Assembly (NCBI RefSeq): GCF_002210105.1
Contig: NZ_AQQU01000003.1
Location: 248,001 to 312,000, forward strand
From: Oceanicola sp. 22II-s10i
Lineage (GTDB): Bacteria; Pseudomonadota; Alphaproteobacteria; Rhodobacterales; Rhodobacteraceae
Direction of reading: 5' to 3'
DNA: 64,000 bases
Within the stretch, counting starts at the first letter, position 1. The number at the start of each line of letters is the position of its first letter. This document shows positions 8,875 through 18,153 of this stretch, piece by piece. A program made the position numbers and the translations under genes. The notes beneath the pieces were generated by a model that was not told where the DNA came from, ran no database searches, and worked only from the letters and a program-made list of their open reading frames with translations.

Positions 8875-9966
8875 ATGCGCCGCCACCTGTTTCCGCTCCT
8901 CGCCGCACTGACACTCGCCACCCCCGCGCTCGCGCTCGACACCGAGACGGGACCGGTGCGGATCGAACCTGTCGTGCAGGGCCTCAACGACCCGTGGTCC
9001 TTCGCCTTCCTGCCCGGCGGCGGCCTGCTGGTGACTGAAAAGGGCGGCCGCCTGCTGCACATCACCGCCGAGGGATCGCAGGTGGTCGAGGGTGCGCCGG
9101 AGGTTGTCACATCGGGGCAGGGCGGTCTGCTGGACGTGCTGGTGCCCCGCGACTTCGCCGAGACGCGGCAGATCTACCTGACCCATTCGAAACGGCAGGA
9201 CGGCGGCGCGGGCACCGCGCTGGCCGTCGGGCGGCTGTCCGAGGACGGCGCGCGGCTGGAGGACACGCAGGTCATCTTCGAGATCGCTGAAGGCACCTCC
9301 GGCGGGCGCCACTTCGGCTCGCGTCTGGCCGAGGGGCCGGACGGGATGCTCTACATGTCCGTCGGCGACCGCGGCGACCGGCCCGCGGCACAGGACCTGT
9401 CGCGGCACAACGGGTCCGTCCTGCGGCTGAACCGCGACGGCTCGGTCCCCGAGGACAATCCCTTCGTCAGCCAGGACGGCGCGCAGCCCGAGATCTGGTC
9501 CTACGGCCACCGCAATGCACAGGGCATGGCCGTCGATGCGCAGGGCCGGGTCTGGGTGAACGAGCACGGCGCGCAGGGCGGCGACGAGGTGAACCTGATC
9601 GAGAAGGGCGCGAACTTCGGCTGGCCGGTGATTTCCTACGGCCGCCACTACTCCGGCGCGACCATCGGCGAGGGGACCGAGAAGGAGGGCATGAAACAGC
9701 CCGTCCACTACTGGGACCCGTCCATCGCGCCGTCGGGCATGGCCTTCCATTCCGGCACCGGGCGGTCCGGCTGGCAGGGCAACGCCTTTGTCGGCTCGCT
9801 CAAGTTCGACTACATCGCCCGCCTTGCCGGTGATCCGCTGGCCGAGGTCGAAAAGATCGAGAGCCCCGAGACCAAACGCGTCCGCGACGTGCGCGAGGGC
9901 CCGAACGGCGGCGTCTGGTTCCTGTCCGAGGACAACGGCACGCTGTATCGCATGGTGCCGGAGTGA
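8875..9966 (+). CDS. PQQ-dependent aldose (soluble glucose-type) dehydrogenase
   Basis: Periplasmic beta-propeller oxidoreductase that oxidises aldose sugars with pyrroloquinoline quinone; 363 residues. It has a signal peptide (MRRHLFPLLAALTLATPALA) and family motifs GLNDPWSFAFLPGGGLLVTE, GGRHFGSRLAEGPDGMLYMS, VGDRGDR, EIWSYGHRNAQGMA and NEHGAQGGDEVN, which carry the PQQ and calcium ligands in the YliI/Asd group. It lies divergent from livJ, and its 3' end is 25 bases from a convergent regulator gene. PQQ synthesis genes are not in the window. The family call is sure; the sugar is not known. Confidence 0.93.
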   Translation: MRRHLFPLLAALTLATPALALDTETGPVRIEPVVQGLNDPWSFAFLPGGGLLVTEKGGRLLHITAEGSQVVEGAPEVVTSGQGGLLDVLVPRDFAETRQIYLTHSKRQDGGAGTALAVGRLSEDGARLEDTQVIFEIAEGTSGGRHFGSRLAEGPDGMLYMSVGDRGDRPAAQDLSRHNGSVLRLNRDGSVPEDNPFVSQDGAQPEIWSYGHRNAQGMAVDAQGRVWVNEHGAQGGDEVNLIEKGANFGWPVISYGRHYSGATIGEGTEKEGMKQPVHYWDPSIAPSGMAFHSGTGRSGWQGNAFVGSLKFDYIARLAGDPLAEVEKIESPETKRVRDVREGPNGGVWFLSEDNGTLYRMVPE

Positions 9967-9991
9967 TCCGGCCCGGCGGGCCCGGCGCGGC

Positions 9992-10996
9992 TCAGATCGA
10001 CAGCCGCGTCCCGTGGCTGCCGCGTTCGCGATAGGGCGTGGTTTCATACTGCGCCCGGTAGCACTTCGAGAAATGCGAGGGGCTGGCGAAACCGCAGGCG
10101 AGCGCGACGTTGATCACGCTCATGTCCGTCTGCATCAGCAGGTTCCGCGCCTTCTGCAGCCGCAGTTCCATGTAGTAGCGCTTGGGTGAGCGGTTCAGGT
10201 AGCGGCGGAACAGCCGTTCCAGCTGCCGGGTCGACATGCCGACATCGCGGGCAAGGATCGCGGGGCTGATCGGATCCTCGATATTGGCCTCCATGATCTG
10301 GATGACCTGGCTCAGCTTGGGGTGACGCACCCCGATCCGGGTGGGGACGGACAGGCGCTGCGTGTCCTGATCGGTGCGGATCGAGGAATAGATCAGCTGG
10401 TCCGCCACGAGGTTCGCCAGCTCCTCGCCCTGCTGATCCGCGATCAGCTTCAGCATCAGGTCGATGGAGGAGGTGCCGCCGGCCGTGGTCATCCGGTTGC
10501 CGTCGACGACAAAGACCGACTTGGTCAGCGTGACGTCCTCGAACTCCTCGGAAAAGCTGTCCTGGTTCTCCCAGTGGATCGTCGCGCGCTTGCCGTCCAG
10601 CAGGCCGGACTTGGCCAGGACGTAGGACGCGGTGCACAGCCCGCCGACCACCAGCCCGCGCCGCGCCTCGCGCCGGAGCCAGTTGATCAGCTTGCGCGAC
10701 GCCTCGTCCTGCACGGACAGCCCGGCGCAGACCATCAGCGAATCCTCGCGGCTCAGTTCCTCGAGCGCCATGTCCACGGCGAAGGAGGCCCCGGCCGAGC
10801 ACTTGACCATCTCGCCGTCCTCGCTGGCCAGCGTCCAGGTGTAGAGCGCCTGCCCGGACATCCGGTTGGCGATCCTGAGGCATTCCACGGCCGAAGCGAA
10901 ACTGAGCAGCGAGAAGTTGTTCAGCAGGACAAAAACGAACCGCCGGGTCTTGGGCGCCGGGGTGGTTTCGGGGCGGGTCCGGGTGTCGGTCTTCAT
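9992..10996 (-). CDS. GlxA family transcriptional regulator (DJ-1/PfpI-like domain plus AraC-type HTH)
   Basis: Encodes 334 residues. Residues about 17-190 form a DJ-1/PfpI-like ligand-binding domain (FVFVLLNNFSLLSFASAVEC, VVGGLCTASYVLAKSGLL, TIHWENQ). Residues about 230-325 form an AraC-type double helix-turn-helix (ISPAILARDVGMSTRQLERL, then INVALACGFASPSHFSKCYR). The N-terminal domain resembles that of GbdR/ArgR-like regulators of quaternary amine or arginine use, but the ligand is unknown. It is divergent from the DAHP synthase gene across 200 bases, so it might regulate itself, aroG or something distant. Confidence 0.92.
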   Translation of the reverse strand: MKTDTRTRPETTPAPKTRRFVFVLLNNFSLLSFASAVECLRIANRMSGQALYTWTLASEDGEMVKCSAGASFAVDMALEELSREDSLMVCAGLSVQDEASRKLINWLRREARRGLVVGGLCTASYVLAKSGLLDGKRATIHWENQDSFSEEFEDVTLTKSVFVVDGNRMTTAGGTSSIDLMLKLIADQQGEELANLVADQLIYSSIRTDQDTQRLSVPTRIGVRHPKLSQVIQIMEANIEDPISPAILARDVGMSTRQLERLFRRYLNRSPKRYYMELRLQKARNLLMQTDMSVINVALACGFASPSHFSKCYRAQYETTPYRERGSHGTRLSI

Positions 10997-11196
10997 TGGC
11001 GACTCTGCTTATGATCCAAGGACAGAAGCAGGAAATTTCCGCCCCCGCAAGGATCCGCGGGCCGTTCCCGACCGCGAATGTCGTTTTGTGCGGATCGACG
11101 TGCCGAAAATGTTCCCGTGCGACGTGACCGCTATGGGTTTGCACCGGGCATCCGAGGCTCTATAAGCCCTGCACCGCTTTTTACGGGAGAGAGACG

Positions 11197-12573
11197 ATGA
11201 GCGATTGGACCAAGACCGGCTGGCGGAGCCGCCCGCGGGTCCAGATGCCGGACTATACCGACGCCGCCGCGCTGGCGGATGTCGAGGCGAAGCTGTCGAA
11301 GTATCCCCCGCTCGTGTTTGCCGGTGAGGCGCGCAGGCTGAAGTCCGTTCTGGGCCAGGCCGCGAAGGGCGAAGCCTTCCTGCTGCAGGGCGGGGACTGC
11401 GCCGAGAGCTTTGACCAGTTCAGCGCGGATTCAATCCGCGACACCTTCAAGGTGATGCTGCAGATGGCGATGGTGCTGACCTTCGGCGCCAAGGTGCCGG
11501 TCATCAAGGTGGGCCGCATGGCCGGCCAGTTCGCCAAGCCCCGGTCCGCCCCGACCGAGGTGGTGGATGGCGTCGAACTGCCGTCCTACCGCGGTGACAT
11601 CATCAACGACCTCGCCTTCACCCCCGAGGCCCGGATCCCCGATCCCGCCCGGATGCTGCAGGCCTATACCCAGTCGGCGGCCACGCTGAACCTGATCCGC
11701 GCCTTTTCGACCGGCGGCTATGCCGACGTGAACGAGGTGCACCGCTGGATCCTCGGCTTCACCGAAAGCGAAGAGGCCGAACGGTTCCGCGACATGGCGA
11801 ACCGGATCACCGACACGCTCGATTTCATCCGCGCGGCCGGTGTCAGCGCCGAGCGTCAGCACACCCTGCGGCAGGTGGATTTCTACACCAGCCACGAGGC
11901 GCTGCTGCTGGAATACGAAGAGGCGCTGTGCCGGGTCGACTCGACCACCGGCAAGTGGCTGGCGGGCTCGGGCCACCTGCTGTGGATCGGTGACCGCACG
12001 CGGCAGCCGGACGGCGCGCATGTGGAGTTCCTGCAGGGCGTCCAGAACCCGATCGGCCTGAAATGCGGGCCCTCGCTGACCTCCGAGGACCTCAAGGTCC
12101 TGATGGCCAAGCTGAACCCGCAGAACGAACCGGGCCGGCTGACACTGATCGCGCGGTTCGGCGCGGGCAAGGTCGCGGACCATCTGCCGCGCCTGATCCG
12201 CACGGTCGAGGAAGAGGGCGCGAACGTGCTCTGGGTCTGCGATCCGATGCATGGCAACACGATCAAGTCGGCGACCGGCTACAAGACGCGGCCCTTCGAC
12301 TACGTGCTGCGCGAGGTGCAGGAGTTCTTTGCCGTCCACCGCAACATGGGCACCATCCCCGGCGGCGTGCATTTCGAGATGACCGGTCTCGACGTCACCG
12401 AATGCACCGGCGGCGTGCAGGCGGTCAGCGACGAGGACCTGCACGACCGTTACCACACCGCCTGCGATCCGCGCCTCAACGCCTCGCAGTCGCTGGAGCT
12501 GGCGTTCCTCGTGGCCGAGGAACTGACCGCGCGCCGCAATGACGGCGACGGGCGGCAGGTGGCTGTCGGCTGA
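11197..12573 (+). CDS. aroG: 3-deoxy-7-phosphoheptulonate synthase, class II
   Basis: Condenses phosphoenolpyruvate and erythrose 4-phosphate in the first step of the shikimate pathway. It has 458 residues, the normal length for plant-type (class II) DAHP synthases, starting with the typical [18 protein letters not shown]. The four metal ligands of the family are in place: Cys in [11 protein letters not shown], His in [11 protein letters not shown], Glu in GGVHFEMTG and Asp in [11 protein letters not shown] gggaga Shine-Dalgarno precedes the ATG. The gene is monocistronic, ending in a strong terminator at 12598-12628. The symbol follows common alphaproteobacterial usage. Confidence 0.95.
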   Translation: MSDWTKTGWRSRPRVQMPDYTDAAALADVEAKLSKYPPLVFAGEARRLKSVLGQAAKGEAFLLQGGDCAESFDQFSADSIRDTFKVMLQMAMVLTFGAKVPVIKVGRMAGQFAKPRSAPTEVVDGVELPSYRGDIINDLAFTPEARIPDPARMLQAYTQSAATLNLIRAFSTGGYADVNEVHRWILGFTESEEAERFRDMANRITDTLDFIRAAGVSAERQHTLRQVDFYTSHEALLLEYEEALCRVDSTTGKWLAGSGHLLWIGDRTRQPDGAHVEFLQGVQNPIGLKCGPSLTSEDLKVLMAKLNPQNEPGRLTLIARFGAGKVADHLPRLIRTVEEEGANVLWVCDPMHGNTIKSATGYKTRPFDYVLREVQEFFAVHRNMGTIPGGVHFEMTGLDVTECTGGVQAVSDEDLHDRYHTACDPRLNASQSLELAFLVAEELTARRNDGDGRQVAVG

Positions 12574-12597
12574 TCCGCATACGGATCCGGATTTCAA

Positions 12598-12628
12598 CCC
12601 CCGCCGGCGCGATCCGGCGGGGGTTTTT
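12598..12628 (+). terminator. Rho-independent terminator of the DAHP synthase gene
   Basis: A perfect 10-bp stem (cccccgccgg at 12598-12607, ccggcggggg at 12614-12623), a 6-base loop and five T follow the stop codon by about 25 bases. Confidence 0.92.
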
Positions 12629-12787
12629 CATTCACGATCAGTCTATTAGCGAACAACCGCCGCCGCATCGGCGGGGTTTCGCGGGGTTCGGGCGCCACCC
12701 CGAAACAGCGTGGAACGGACCGCTCCGCTGACCGTTCTCCTGTCACCCGACGCGAGCAGGCGTCGGAAAACAAACAGGAGAAGTAAC

Positions 12788-13363
12788 ATGCAACGCAAGA
12801 CACAGACCGCACTCGCCGCCCTGATGGCCCTCGGTATCGCAGGTGGCGCAACGGCTGGCTCCCTCGGTGCCAGCGCGGATGTGAACGCGGGCAATGCCGG
12901 TTCCGTCGGCGCCTCGATGAGCGCATCCAGCGACAACGCCATGGGCGCCAATGCGAACGCCAACGCGAACGCCGGGAGCATGGGCTCCGAGATGAGCAAC
13001 TCGACCACCGCGGACGCCTCGACCGAGATGTCGGGCGAAGGCTTCAAGACCTACGGCGACCTCGTGTCGAGCTTCCGCACCGCGGACACCTCGGCAGCCG
13101 ACCTGTCGGGCTTCGACGCGGAATCGGACGTGTCGTTCACGACGCTGTCTTCGCTGCAGGGTGAAGGCGCCGAGAACGGCCAGGCGCTGGACAACATGCT
13201 GTCCGAGCGGACCGCCGAACTGGACGAGATGCGTGGCCAGATCGAGGCCAACTCCGACCTGATGGCCGCTCTGGAAGCAGAGGGCTACGAAGCTGAAGAC
13301 GTGATCGCGGTTCAGGCGAACAGCGACACCAGCGTGAACATCGTGGTCGACGACCGGTCGTAA
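12788..13363 (+). CDS. Secreted Asn/Ala/Ser-rich protein of unknown function
   Basis: Encodes 191 residues with a signal peptide (MQRKTQTALAALMALGIAGG, cleavage near ATA/GS). The next stretch, about residues 20-75, is low-complexity with imperfect Gly/Ser/Ala/Asn/Met repeats (AMGANANANANAGSMGSEMS). A more ordinary acidic domain follows (FKTYGDLVSSFRTADTSAAD to the end VNIVVDDRS). The start is chosen for the aggag about 8 bases upstream and the signal peptide; an upstream in-frame ATG at 12710 gives a non-signal extension. No family is recognised. It is flanked by terminators on both sides, so it is a single-gene unit. Confidence 0.75.
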   Translation: MQRKTQTALAALMALGIAGGATAGSLGASADVNAGNAGSVGASMSASSDNAMGANANANANAGSMGSEMSNSTTADASTEMSGEGFKTYGDLVSSFRTADTSAADLSGFDAESDVSFTTLSSLQGEGAENGQALDNMLSERTAELDEMRGQIEANSDLMAALEAEGYEAEDVIAVQANSDTSVNIVVDDRS

Positions 13364-13411
13364 GACCCTCGTCCACGCCGCGACGGTCGCCCCCCGTTTC
13401 GTCGCGGTTCC

Positions 13412-13449
13412 GGGCGGTCCTGCCGACATTATGGCGGGGCCGCCCTTTT
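13412..13449. terminator. Strong hairpin terminator between convergent genes
   Basis: A 13-bp stem with two G-T wobbles (13412-13424 with 13433-13445), an 8-base loop and TTTT on the plus strand. It lies between the secreted protein gene and the convergent PAS gene whose stop is at 13456. Confidence 0.85.
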
Positions 13450-13455
13450 CCTTGT

Positions 13456-14148
13456 TCAGTCGTCAGACCGGATCAGGCGAAGGTGCGGCCGTTCGGACCG
13501 CAGCGGTTGCCGGTCCTGCGTGAACGGCGCGGGCGACTCGGCCATGCCGTGCTGGAGTTCGGGCGGATTCAGGGGGGCGGCGGGGCTGTCTGCCCGCCGT
13601 TCCGCGCCGACCCCGACGGTCAGGTCCCGCAGGCTGTGCCCCGTGATGTTGAACCGCCGGGGACTGCGCCCGATCGCGCCCTGGGTCGAGAAACAGCCAA
13701 GCGCACGGCTCACATCCCCCAGGTCGCTCTTCATCGGCAGCAGGATCATCCGCGCGTCGATGGCCGGTTTGCCGATCCCGCGCTCGGCGCTCAGGATCAG
13801 TTCCGCCGTCGCGGGCCCGTCGAACACCTGTTCCAGAACGTCACCGCACAGGGTCCGCGCATCCGGCGTGAAGAAGGCCGACAACGGCATCCCCCGCACC
13901 TCCATCCCCATCAGGTCGCTCAGATGCGACCCGGCGATCCTGAGCCGCGCGAGGCCCGGCGCGATCCGTTCCGCGATGAAGGCATATTCCAGCGACCGCT
14001 CGATCCCGCGCGGATCGACCTCGGACCGGCGCGGCACCAGACGTCCGGCGCGCAGGGCCTGCCAGTAGGCCTCGACCTCGCGGATCGACGGATGACGGCT
14101 GTCGTTCAGGAACGGGGACATGTCGATCACGTTGCGCTGGTTATCCAT
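13456..14148 (-). CDS. PAS domain-containing protein (PAS_5 type)
   Basis: Encodes 230 residues. The region from residue about 20 to 165 resembles the PAS_5 family common in Alphaproteobacteria: RHPSIREVEAYWQALRAGRL, then VPRRSEVDPRGIERSLEYAF, GLARLRIAGSHLSDLMGMEV and RGMPLSAFFTPDAR. No output domain is attached; the C-terminal 60 residues look disordered (Pro/Ala/Arg-rich). The start at 14148 (MDNQRNVIDMSP) was chosen because the extra upstream codons to 14364 run through the divergent promoter region and lack homology. It is transcribed divergently from yicC. What it senses is unknown. Confidence 0.85.
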   Translation of the reverse strand: MDNQRNVIDMSPFLNDSRHPSIREVEAYWQALRAGRLVPRRSEVDPRGIERSLEYAFIAERIAPGLARLRIAGSHLSDLMGMEVRGMPLSAFFTPDARTLCGDVLEQVFDGPATAELILSAERGIGKPAIDARMILLPMKSDLGDVSRALGCFSTQGAIGRSPRRFNITGHSLRDLTVGVGAERRADSPAAPLNPPELQHGMAESPAPFTQDRQPLRSERPHLRLIRSDD

Positions 14149-14375
14149 TTTCGTCCACTCCGGTCCGGCTGCGATACCGCGCGAAATCAGGCAGGCCCGA
14201 GGTGGTCGGGTTAACCCTATTTTGCGAGGTCTTACTCGACCATTAACATCGCAGATCCTTCGTGAATTTCGTGCAAATTCGAGGCAAATGGTTAACCACC
14301 CCTGAGGCCTCCGCCCGCTGCCACCGCTTGCCCCGGCGCGCGGTCCTACGTAACAGGGGGCCAAAGGAGACAGGC

Positions 14376-15266
14376 ATGATCAAGTCGATGACGGGTTTCG
14401 CGACCGGACGTGGCACGTTCGGCGCTTTCGAGTGGACGTGGGACCTGCGGTCGGTGAACGGGCGCGGGCTGGACCTGCGGCTGAGGGTGCCGGACTGGGT
14501 CTCGGGGCTGGAACAGGCGCTGCGCAAACGGCTGGGCGAGGCGCTGAGCCGGGGGAACGTGTCGCTGTCGCTGCGGCTCGGCCGCGAAGGCGGGACGGGC
14601 GGTGTGGCGCTGGACATGGCGCAGCTCGACGCCGTGCTCGATGCGCTGGCCGAGGTCGAGGCGCGCGCGCTGGAACGCGGCATGACGCTTGCGCCCTCGC
14701 GGGCGGGCGACGTGCTGATGCAGCGCGGTGTTCTGGACACCCCGCGCGACGATGACGAGACCGGGCCGCTGCTGGCCGCAATCATGAAGGATTTCGAACC
14801 GGTGCTGGCCGCCTTCATCGAAACCCGCGCGCGCGAAGGCGCGGCGATGAAGACGGTGCTGGCGGGGCAGGTCGACCGGATCGAGGCGCTGACCGCCGAT
14901 GCTGCCGGACTGATCGACGCCCGCAAGGAGGCCGCCGCCGAGGCCTTCCGCGCCGCGCTGGCCCGGATCATGGACACCGGCGCCGATGCCGATCCCGCCC
15001 GCGTGGCGCAGGAAATCGCGCTGCTCGCCGTCAAGAACGACGTGACCGAGGAGATCGACCGCCTGCGCGCCCACGTGTCGGCGGCGCGCGACCTGCTGGG
15101 ATCGAAGGCGCCGGTCGGCCGCAAGCTCGACTTCCTGACGCAGGAGTTCAACCGCGAGGCCAATACGCTCTGCTCCAAATCGCAGAACGCCGAACTGACG
15201 GGCGTGGGGCTGGAGCTGAAGGCGGTGATCGACCAGCTGCGCGAGCAGGTGCAGAACGTCGAATAG
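14376..15266 (+). CDS. yicC: YicC family endoribonuclease
   Basis: Encodes 296 residues with the conserved N terminus MIKSMTGFATG, the WDLRSVNGRGLDLRLRVPD strand and the C-terminal signature VGRKLDFLTQEFNREANTLC, then SKSQNAELT. E. coli YicC has been reported as an endoribonuclease family member affecting small-RNA turnover. An aaggaga Shine-Dalgarno lies 6 bases upstream of the ATG at 14376; a longer frame starting at 14262 is rejected. In many alphaproteobacteria yicC precedes gmk, but here the next gene is an unrelated small exported protein. Confidence 0.95.
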   Translation: MIKSMTGFATGRGTFGAFEWTWDLRSVNGRGLDLRLRVPDWVSGLEQALRKRLGEALSRGNVSLSLRLGREGGTGGVALDMAQLDAVLDALAEVEARALERGMTLAPSRAGDVLMQRGVLDTPRDDDETGPLLAAIMKDFEPVLAAFIETRAREGAAMKTVLAGQVDRIEALTADAAGLIDARKEAAAEAFRAALARIMDTGADADPARVAQEIALLAVKNDVTEEIDRLRAHVSAARDLLGSKAPVGRKLDFLTQEFNREANTLCSKSQNAELTGVGLELKAVIDQLREQVQNVE

Positions 15267-15346
15267 CGCGATCCCGCGCAGGGCCTGGCAGGGCGGAACG
15301 ACGGCGGGGCGGATGCGTTGACCTCCACTGAACAGGAGATGCCCGG

Positions 15347-15739
15347 ATGCTGAAGACCCTCGTCATGCTCGCCATGCCCGCCCTTGCCACGACCTGCGCC
15401 ATGCCGGGCCCCGGCACGGAGGCCCCGGCGGGTCTGCCCGCCGCGATGACCGGCTCATGGGGCCTCACGGCGGGCGACTGCCTGGGCGGTGCCGCGACCA
15501 AGGGGCTGATGGAGGTGACGCCGACGACGCTCAGCTTCTACGAAAGCCGCGCCACGCTGACCCGCGTGGTGAAGCGCAGAGACAACCGGGTGGTGGCGGA
15601 GTACGACTTCACCGGCGAGGGGATGGAATGGTCCCGGCGCGAGGTGTTCACCCTGCGCGGCCCCGACGGCCCGCTGGTCCGGCAGGAATTTATCGACGAC
15701 GCCGACGCGGGCACCTTCCAGTACGCGCCCTGCGACTGA
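15347..15739 (+). CDS. Small exported protein of unknown function
   Basis: Encodes 130 residues with a short hydrophobic N terminus and a Cys at residue 17 (MLKTLVMLAMPALATTCAMP). This could be a Sec signal or an imperfect lipobox; the -1 residue is Thr, so lipoprotein status is doubtful. The mature part (SWGLTAGDCLGGAATKGLME, TLSFYESRATLTRVVKR) looks like a small beta-rich periplasmic domain, perhaps with a disulfide to the final Cys (QYAPCD). An aggaga Shine-Dalgarno precedes the ATG. It ends immediately before the convergent YitT gene. No family is recognised. Confidence 0.75.
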   Translation: MLKTLVMLAMPALATTCAMPGPGTEAPAGLPAAMTGSWGLTAGDCLGGAATKGLMEVTPTTLSFYESRATLTRVVKRRDNRVVAEYDFTGEGMEWSRREVFTLRGPDGPLVRQEFIDDADAGTFQYAPCD

Positions 15740-16342
15740 TCAGGTCGCCACGTACCAGTCGCGCCGGTGGTTGATCGCGATCACGAGGTTCACCACCAGC
15801 GCGCCGAGCGCCGACCAGATCACCTTGTCGAAGGGGATCACGAAGATCGCGAAGGTGAAGACGAAGATGTCGAACACGATCTGCGTCCAGCCCGCCCGGA
15901 ACCTCGTCTTGTCCTGCAGGTAGAGCGCGAGGATCCCTACGCCCCCCAGCGACGCGCCGTGCCGGAACAGCGCCAGCAGCCCCGCGCCCACGATCATGCC
16001 GAAGATCACCGCCCCGACCGCCGGGTGCAGGTAGGCGATCTGGAACGCCTGCGGCAGCCATGTCGAGGTGATGGACATCAGCGCCACGGCTAGGAAGGTC
16101 TTGATCGTGAAGGCCAGCCCGATCCGGCGGTAGCCCAGCCAGTAGAACGGCAGGTTCACCACGAAGAACACCGCCCCGAACTTCCACCCGGTGGCGTAGG
16201 AGATCACGACCGCCAGCCCGGCGGTCTGGCCGGTGACCAGCCCGAGATGCGTCAGGATCAGGATCCCCACGGCGGCCATCGTCGTGCCGAAGACGATCCC
16301 CTGCGCATCGGCCAGGGGTGTGTGGGCGGCTTTGTCTTTCAT
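15740..16342 (-). CDS. YitT family membrane protein (copy 2)
   Basis: A 200-residue integral membrane protein with five to six helices and the YitT-type segments LGLVTGQTAGLAVVISYATG, WKFGAVFFVVNLPFYWLGYR and HGASLGGVGILALYLQDKTR. It ends in NHRRDWYVAT. Function of the family is unsettled. It is a paralogue of the gene just upstream (same length, same segment order, matching NHRRD-Y-A end), so the pair arose by tandem duplication. Eight bases separate the two, so they form one transcript. The frame extending to 16744 overlaps the upstream copy and is not used. Confidence 0.9.
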   Translation of the reverse strand: MKDKAAHTPLADAQGIVFGTTMAAVGILILTHLGLVTGQTAGLAVVISYATGWKFGAVFFVVNLPFYWLGYRRIGLAFTIKTFLAVALMSITSTWLPQAFQIAYLHPAVGAVIFGMIVGAGLLALFRHGASLGGVGILALYLQDKTRFRAGWTQIVFDIFVFTFAIFVIPFDKVIWSALGALVVNLVIAINHRRDWYVAT

Positions 16343-16350
16343 GAGCGCTC

Positions 16351-16977
16351 TCAGTCGGCGATGTAGCGGTCGCGGCGGTGGTTGAACGCGATGACCCCGT
16401 TCAGGATCACCGCGCCGAAGAGCGAATAGAGCACGACGCGGGTGTCGAAAAGGAAGAAGGCGACGAAAAACAGCACCGCGTCGACCATCAGCTGGACATA
16501 ACCCGCCCGGAACCCGGTCCGGTCCTGCACCATCAGCGCCACGACGCCGAGCCCCCCGAGCGAGCCCTTGTGCCGGAAGACGCCGAGCAGGCCGAAGCCG
16601 GTCAGCACGCCGAAGATCGCCGTGCCGAGGACCGGATCGAGGTGGTCGAACCGCATCAGCCCCGGAAGCCAGTCCACCAGCACCGACAGGATCACCACGC
16701 AGGCCAGCGACTTGAGCGTGAACTCGGCCCCGAGCCGTTTCCACGCCAGCGCGTAGAACGGCAGGTTCACCAGCGTGAAGACCACGCCGAAGGACCAGCC
16801 GGTCAGGTAGGAGACGATCAGCGCCAGCCCGGCGGTCTGGCCGGTCAGAAAACCCAGCTGGGTCAGGAAGGTCAGCCCGACCGCCGCCGTCAGCAGGCCG
16901 ATCGCCAGCCCCTGCACATCGTCTAGGACCGTGTGGTCGACCGTGTCGTCGGTGTTATATGGAACCGGAGCGGGCAT
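16351..16977 (-). CDS. YitT family membrane protein (copy 1)
   Basis: Encodes 208 residues and is the first gene of the pair. It shows [60 protein letters not shown] and the end FNHRRDRYIAD. Several segments match copy 2 nearly residue for residue while others have diverged, indicating an old tandem duplication. A hydrophilic N terminus (MPAPVPYNTDDTVDHTVLDD) precedes the first helix. It starts 157 bases from the divergent argC. Confidence 0.9.
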   Translation of the reverse strand: MPAPVPYNTDDTVDHTVLDDVQGLAIGLLTAAVGLTFLTQLGFLTGQTAGLALIVSYLTGWSFGVVFTLVNLPFYALAWKRLGAEFTLKSLACVVILSVLVDWLPGLMRFDHLDPVLGTAIFGVLTGFGLLGVFRHKGSLGGLGVVALMVQDRTGFRAGYVQLMVDAVLFFVAFFLFDTRVVLYSLFGAVILNGVIAFNHRRDRYIAD

Positions 16978-17134
16978 GACCCGACCATAGGCGCCGGGGC
17001 CCCCGCCGCAAGCCGGGGCGCGGCGTCACCCGCAGGGCCGGGCGTTGGACTGCCCAAGGCTTGGGCAGGGCGCGAGAGTTGTTGACGCAGCGGGCGCTTG
17101 GGTGTTGAACGGGCGCGCAAAACAGGAGGGTCGG

Positions 17135-18055
17135 ATGGCCTACAAGATCTTCATCGACGGCGAGGTTGGCACCACGGGTCTGCAGATCCGCGAACGGCTG
17201 GACGCCCGCGCGGATATCGAGCTTCTGAGCCTCTCCGAAGACCGCCGCAAGGACGTGAACGCCCGCGCCGACGCCGCGCGCGAGGCCGACGTCTCGATCC
17301 TCTGCCTGCCCGACGCGGCGGCGAAGGACCTCGTCGCGGCGCTCGGCCCCGACGAGGGCCGGCTGATCGACGCCTCGACGGCGCACCGGGTCGATCCGGA
17401 CTGGGTTTTCGGCTTTCCGGAAATGGCCGAAGGCCAGCGGCAGGCGCTGTCGTCCGCGCGGCGGGTGTCGAACCCCGGCTGCTGGTCGACCTGCGCGATC
17501 GCCCTGATCCGCCCGATGGTCGAGGCCGGGCTGATGGCCCCGGACGCCGCCCACGCGGTGTCGGGTGTCTCGGGCTATACCGGCGGCGGCAAGGCGATGA
17601 TCGCGGAATTCGAGACGGGCGAGGCAGAGGGGTCTTTCCTCTATGGTGTGTCTCAGGCGCACAAGCACCTGCCGGAGATGACGAAATACGGCAAGCTGAC
17701 CGTCGCGCCGGTGTTCGTCCCCTCGGTCGGGGCCTATGCGCAGGGCATGGCGGTGGCCGTGCATCTGGGCGAGATGGGGCCGGACGGGATGACGGCCGCG
17801 AAGGATGCGCTGAGCGCGGCCTACGAGGGGCAGCAGTTCGTCTCGGTGGTCGACGCGTCGGTCCACGAACCGCGCGTCCTGCCGCAGCGGCTGAACGGGA
17901 CCAACCGGCTGGAGCTGTCGGTGCATGGCAACCCGGCAACCGGGGCGGTGACGCTGATCGCGGTGCTCGACAACCTCGGAAAGGGGGCCTCGGGCGCGGC
18001 GGTGCAGAACATGAACCTGATGCTCGGCGCGGAGGAAAGCGCGGGGCTGGTCTGA
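17135..18055 (+). CDS. argC: N-acetyl-gamma-glutamyl-phosphate reductase, type 2
   Basis: NADPH-dependent reductase in arginine biosynthesis; 306 residues, the size of the short (type 2) ArgC. It begins with the family-typical YKIFIDGEVGTTGLQIRERL. It holds the catalytic Cys in RVSNPGCWSTCAIALIRPM and the conserved VSGVSGYTGGGKAMI. The start at 17135 has caggagg upstream with normal spacing; an in-frame earlier ATG lacks homology. A hairpin at 18095-18120 follows the stop by about 40 bases. No other arg gene is nearby. Confidence 0.96.
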   Translation: MAYKIFIDGEVGTTGLQIRERLDARADIELLSLSEDRRKDVNARADAAREADVSILCLPDAAAKDLVAALGPDEGRLIDASTAHRVDPDWVFGFPEMAEGQRQALSSARRVSNPGCWSTCAIALIRPMVEAGLMAPDAAHAVSGVSGYTGGGKAMIAEFETGEAEGSFLYGVSQAHKHLPEMTKYGKLTVAPVFVPSVGAYAQGMAVAVHLGEMGPDGMTAAKDALSAAYEGQQFVSVVDASVHEPRVLPQRLNGTNRLELSVHGNPATGAVTLIAVLDNLGKGASGAAVQNMNLMLGAEESAGLV

Positions 18056-18073
18056 GCGGCCTGATCGGGAAAT

Positions 18074-18130
18074 GTTGACTGCTGTCAACTGGTTAACGCC
18101 GGGTGTTCGCGTCCGGCGTTAGTGTTTTGT
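18074..18130 (+). terminator. Probable argC terminator with a small inverted repeat before it
   Basis: A perfect 8-bp stem (aacgccgg at 18095-18102, ccggcgtt at 18113-18120) is followed by a T-rich tail agtgttttgtt. Just upstream is a second small inverted repeat, gttgac/gtcaac at 18074-18089. Confidence 0.6.
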
Positions 18131-18153
18131 TAGGGGGGTTGTGATCAGGGGGA

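Noticed and set aside
6823-10047. Antisense frames of 657 and 445 codons over liv genes and the PQQ dehydrogenase
   Set aside because: No homology; the opposite strands carry clear, complete genes.
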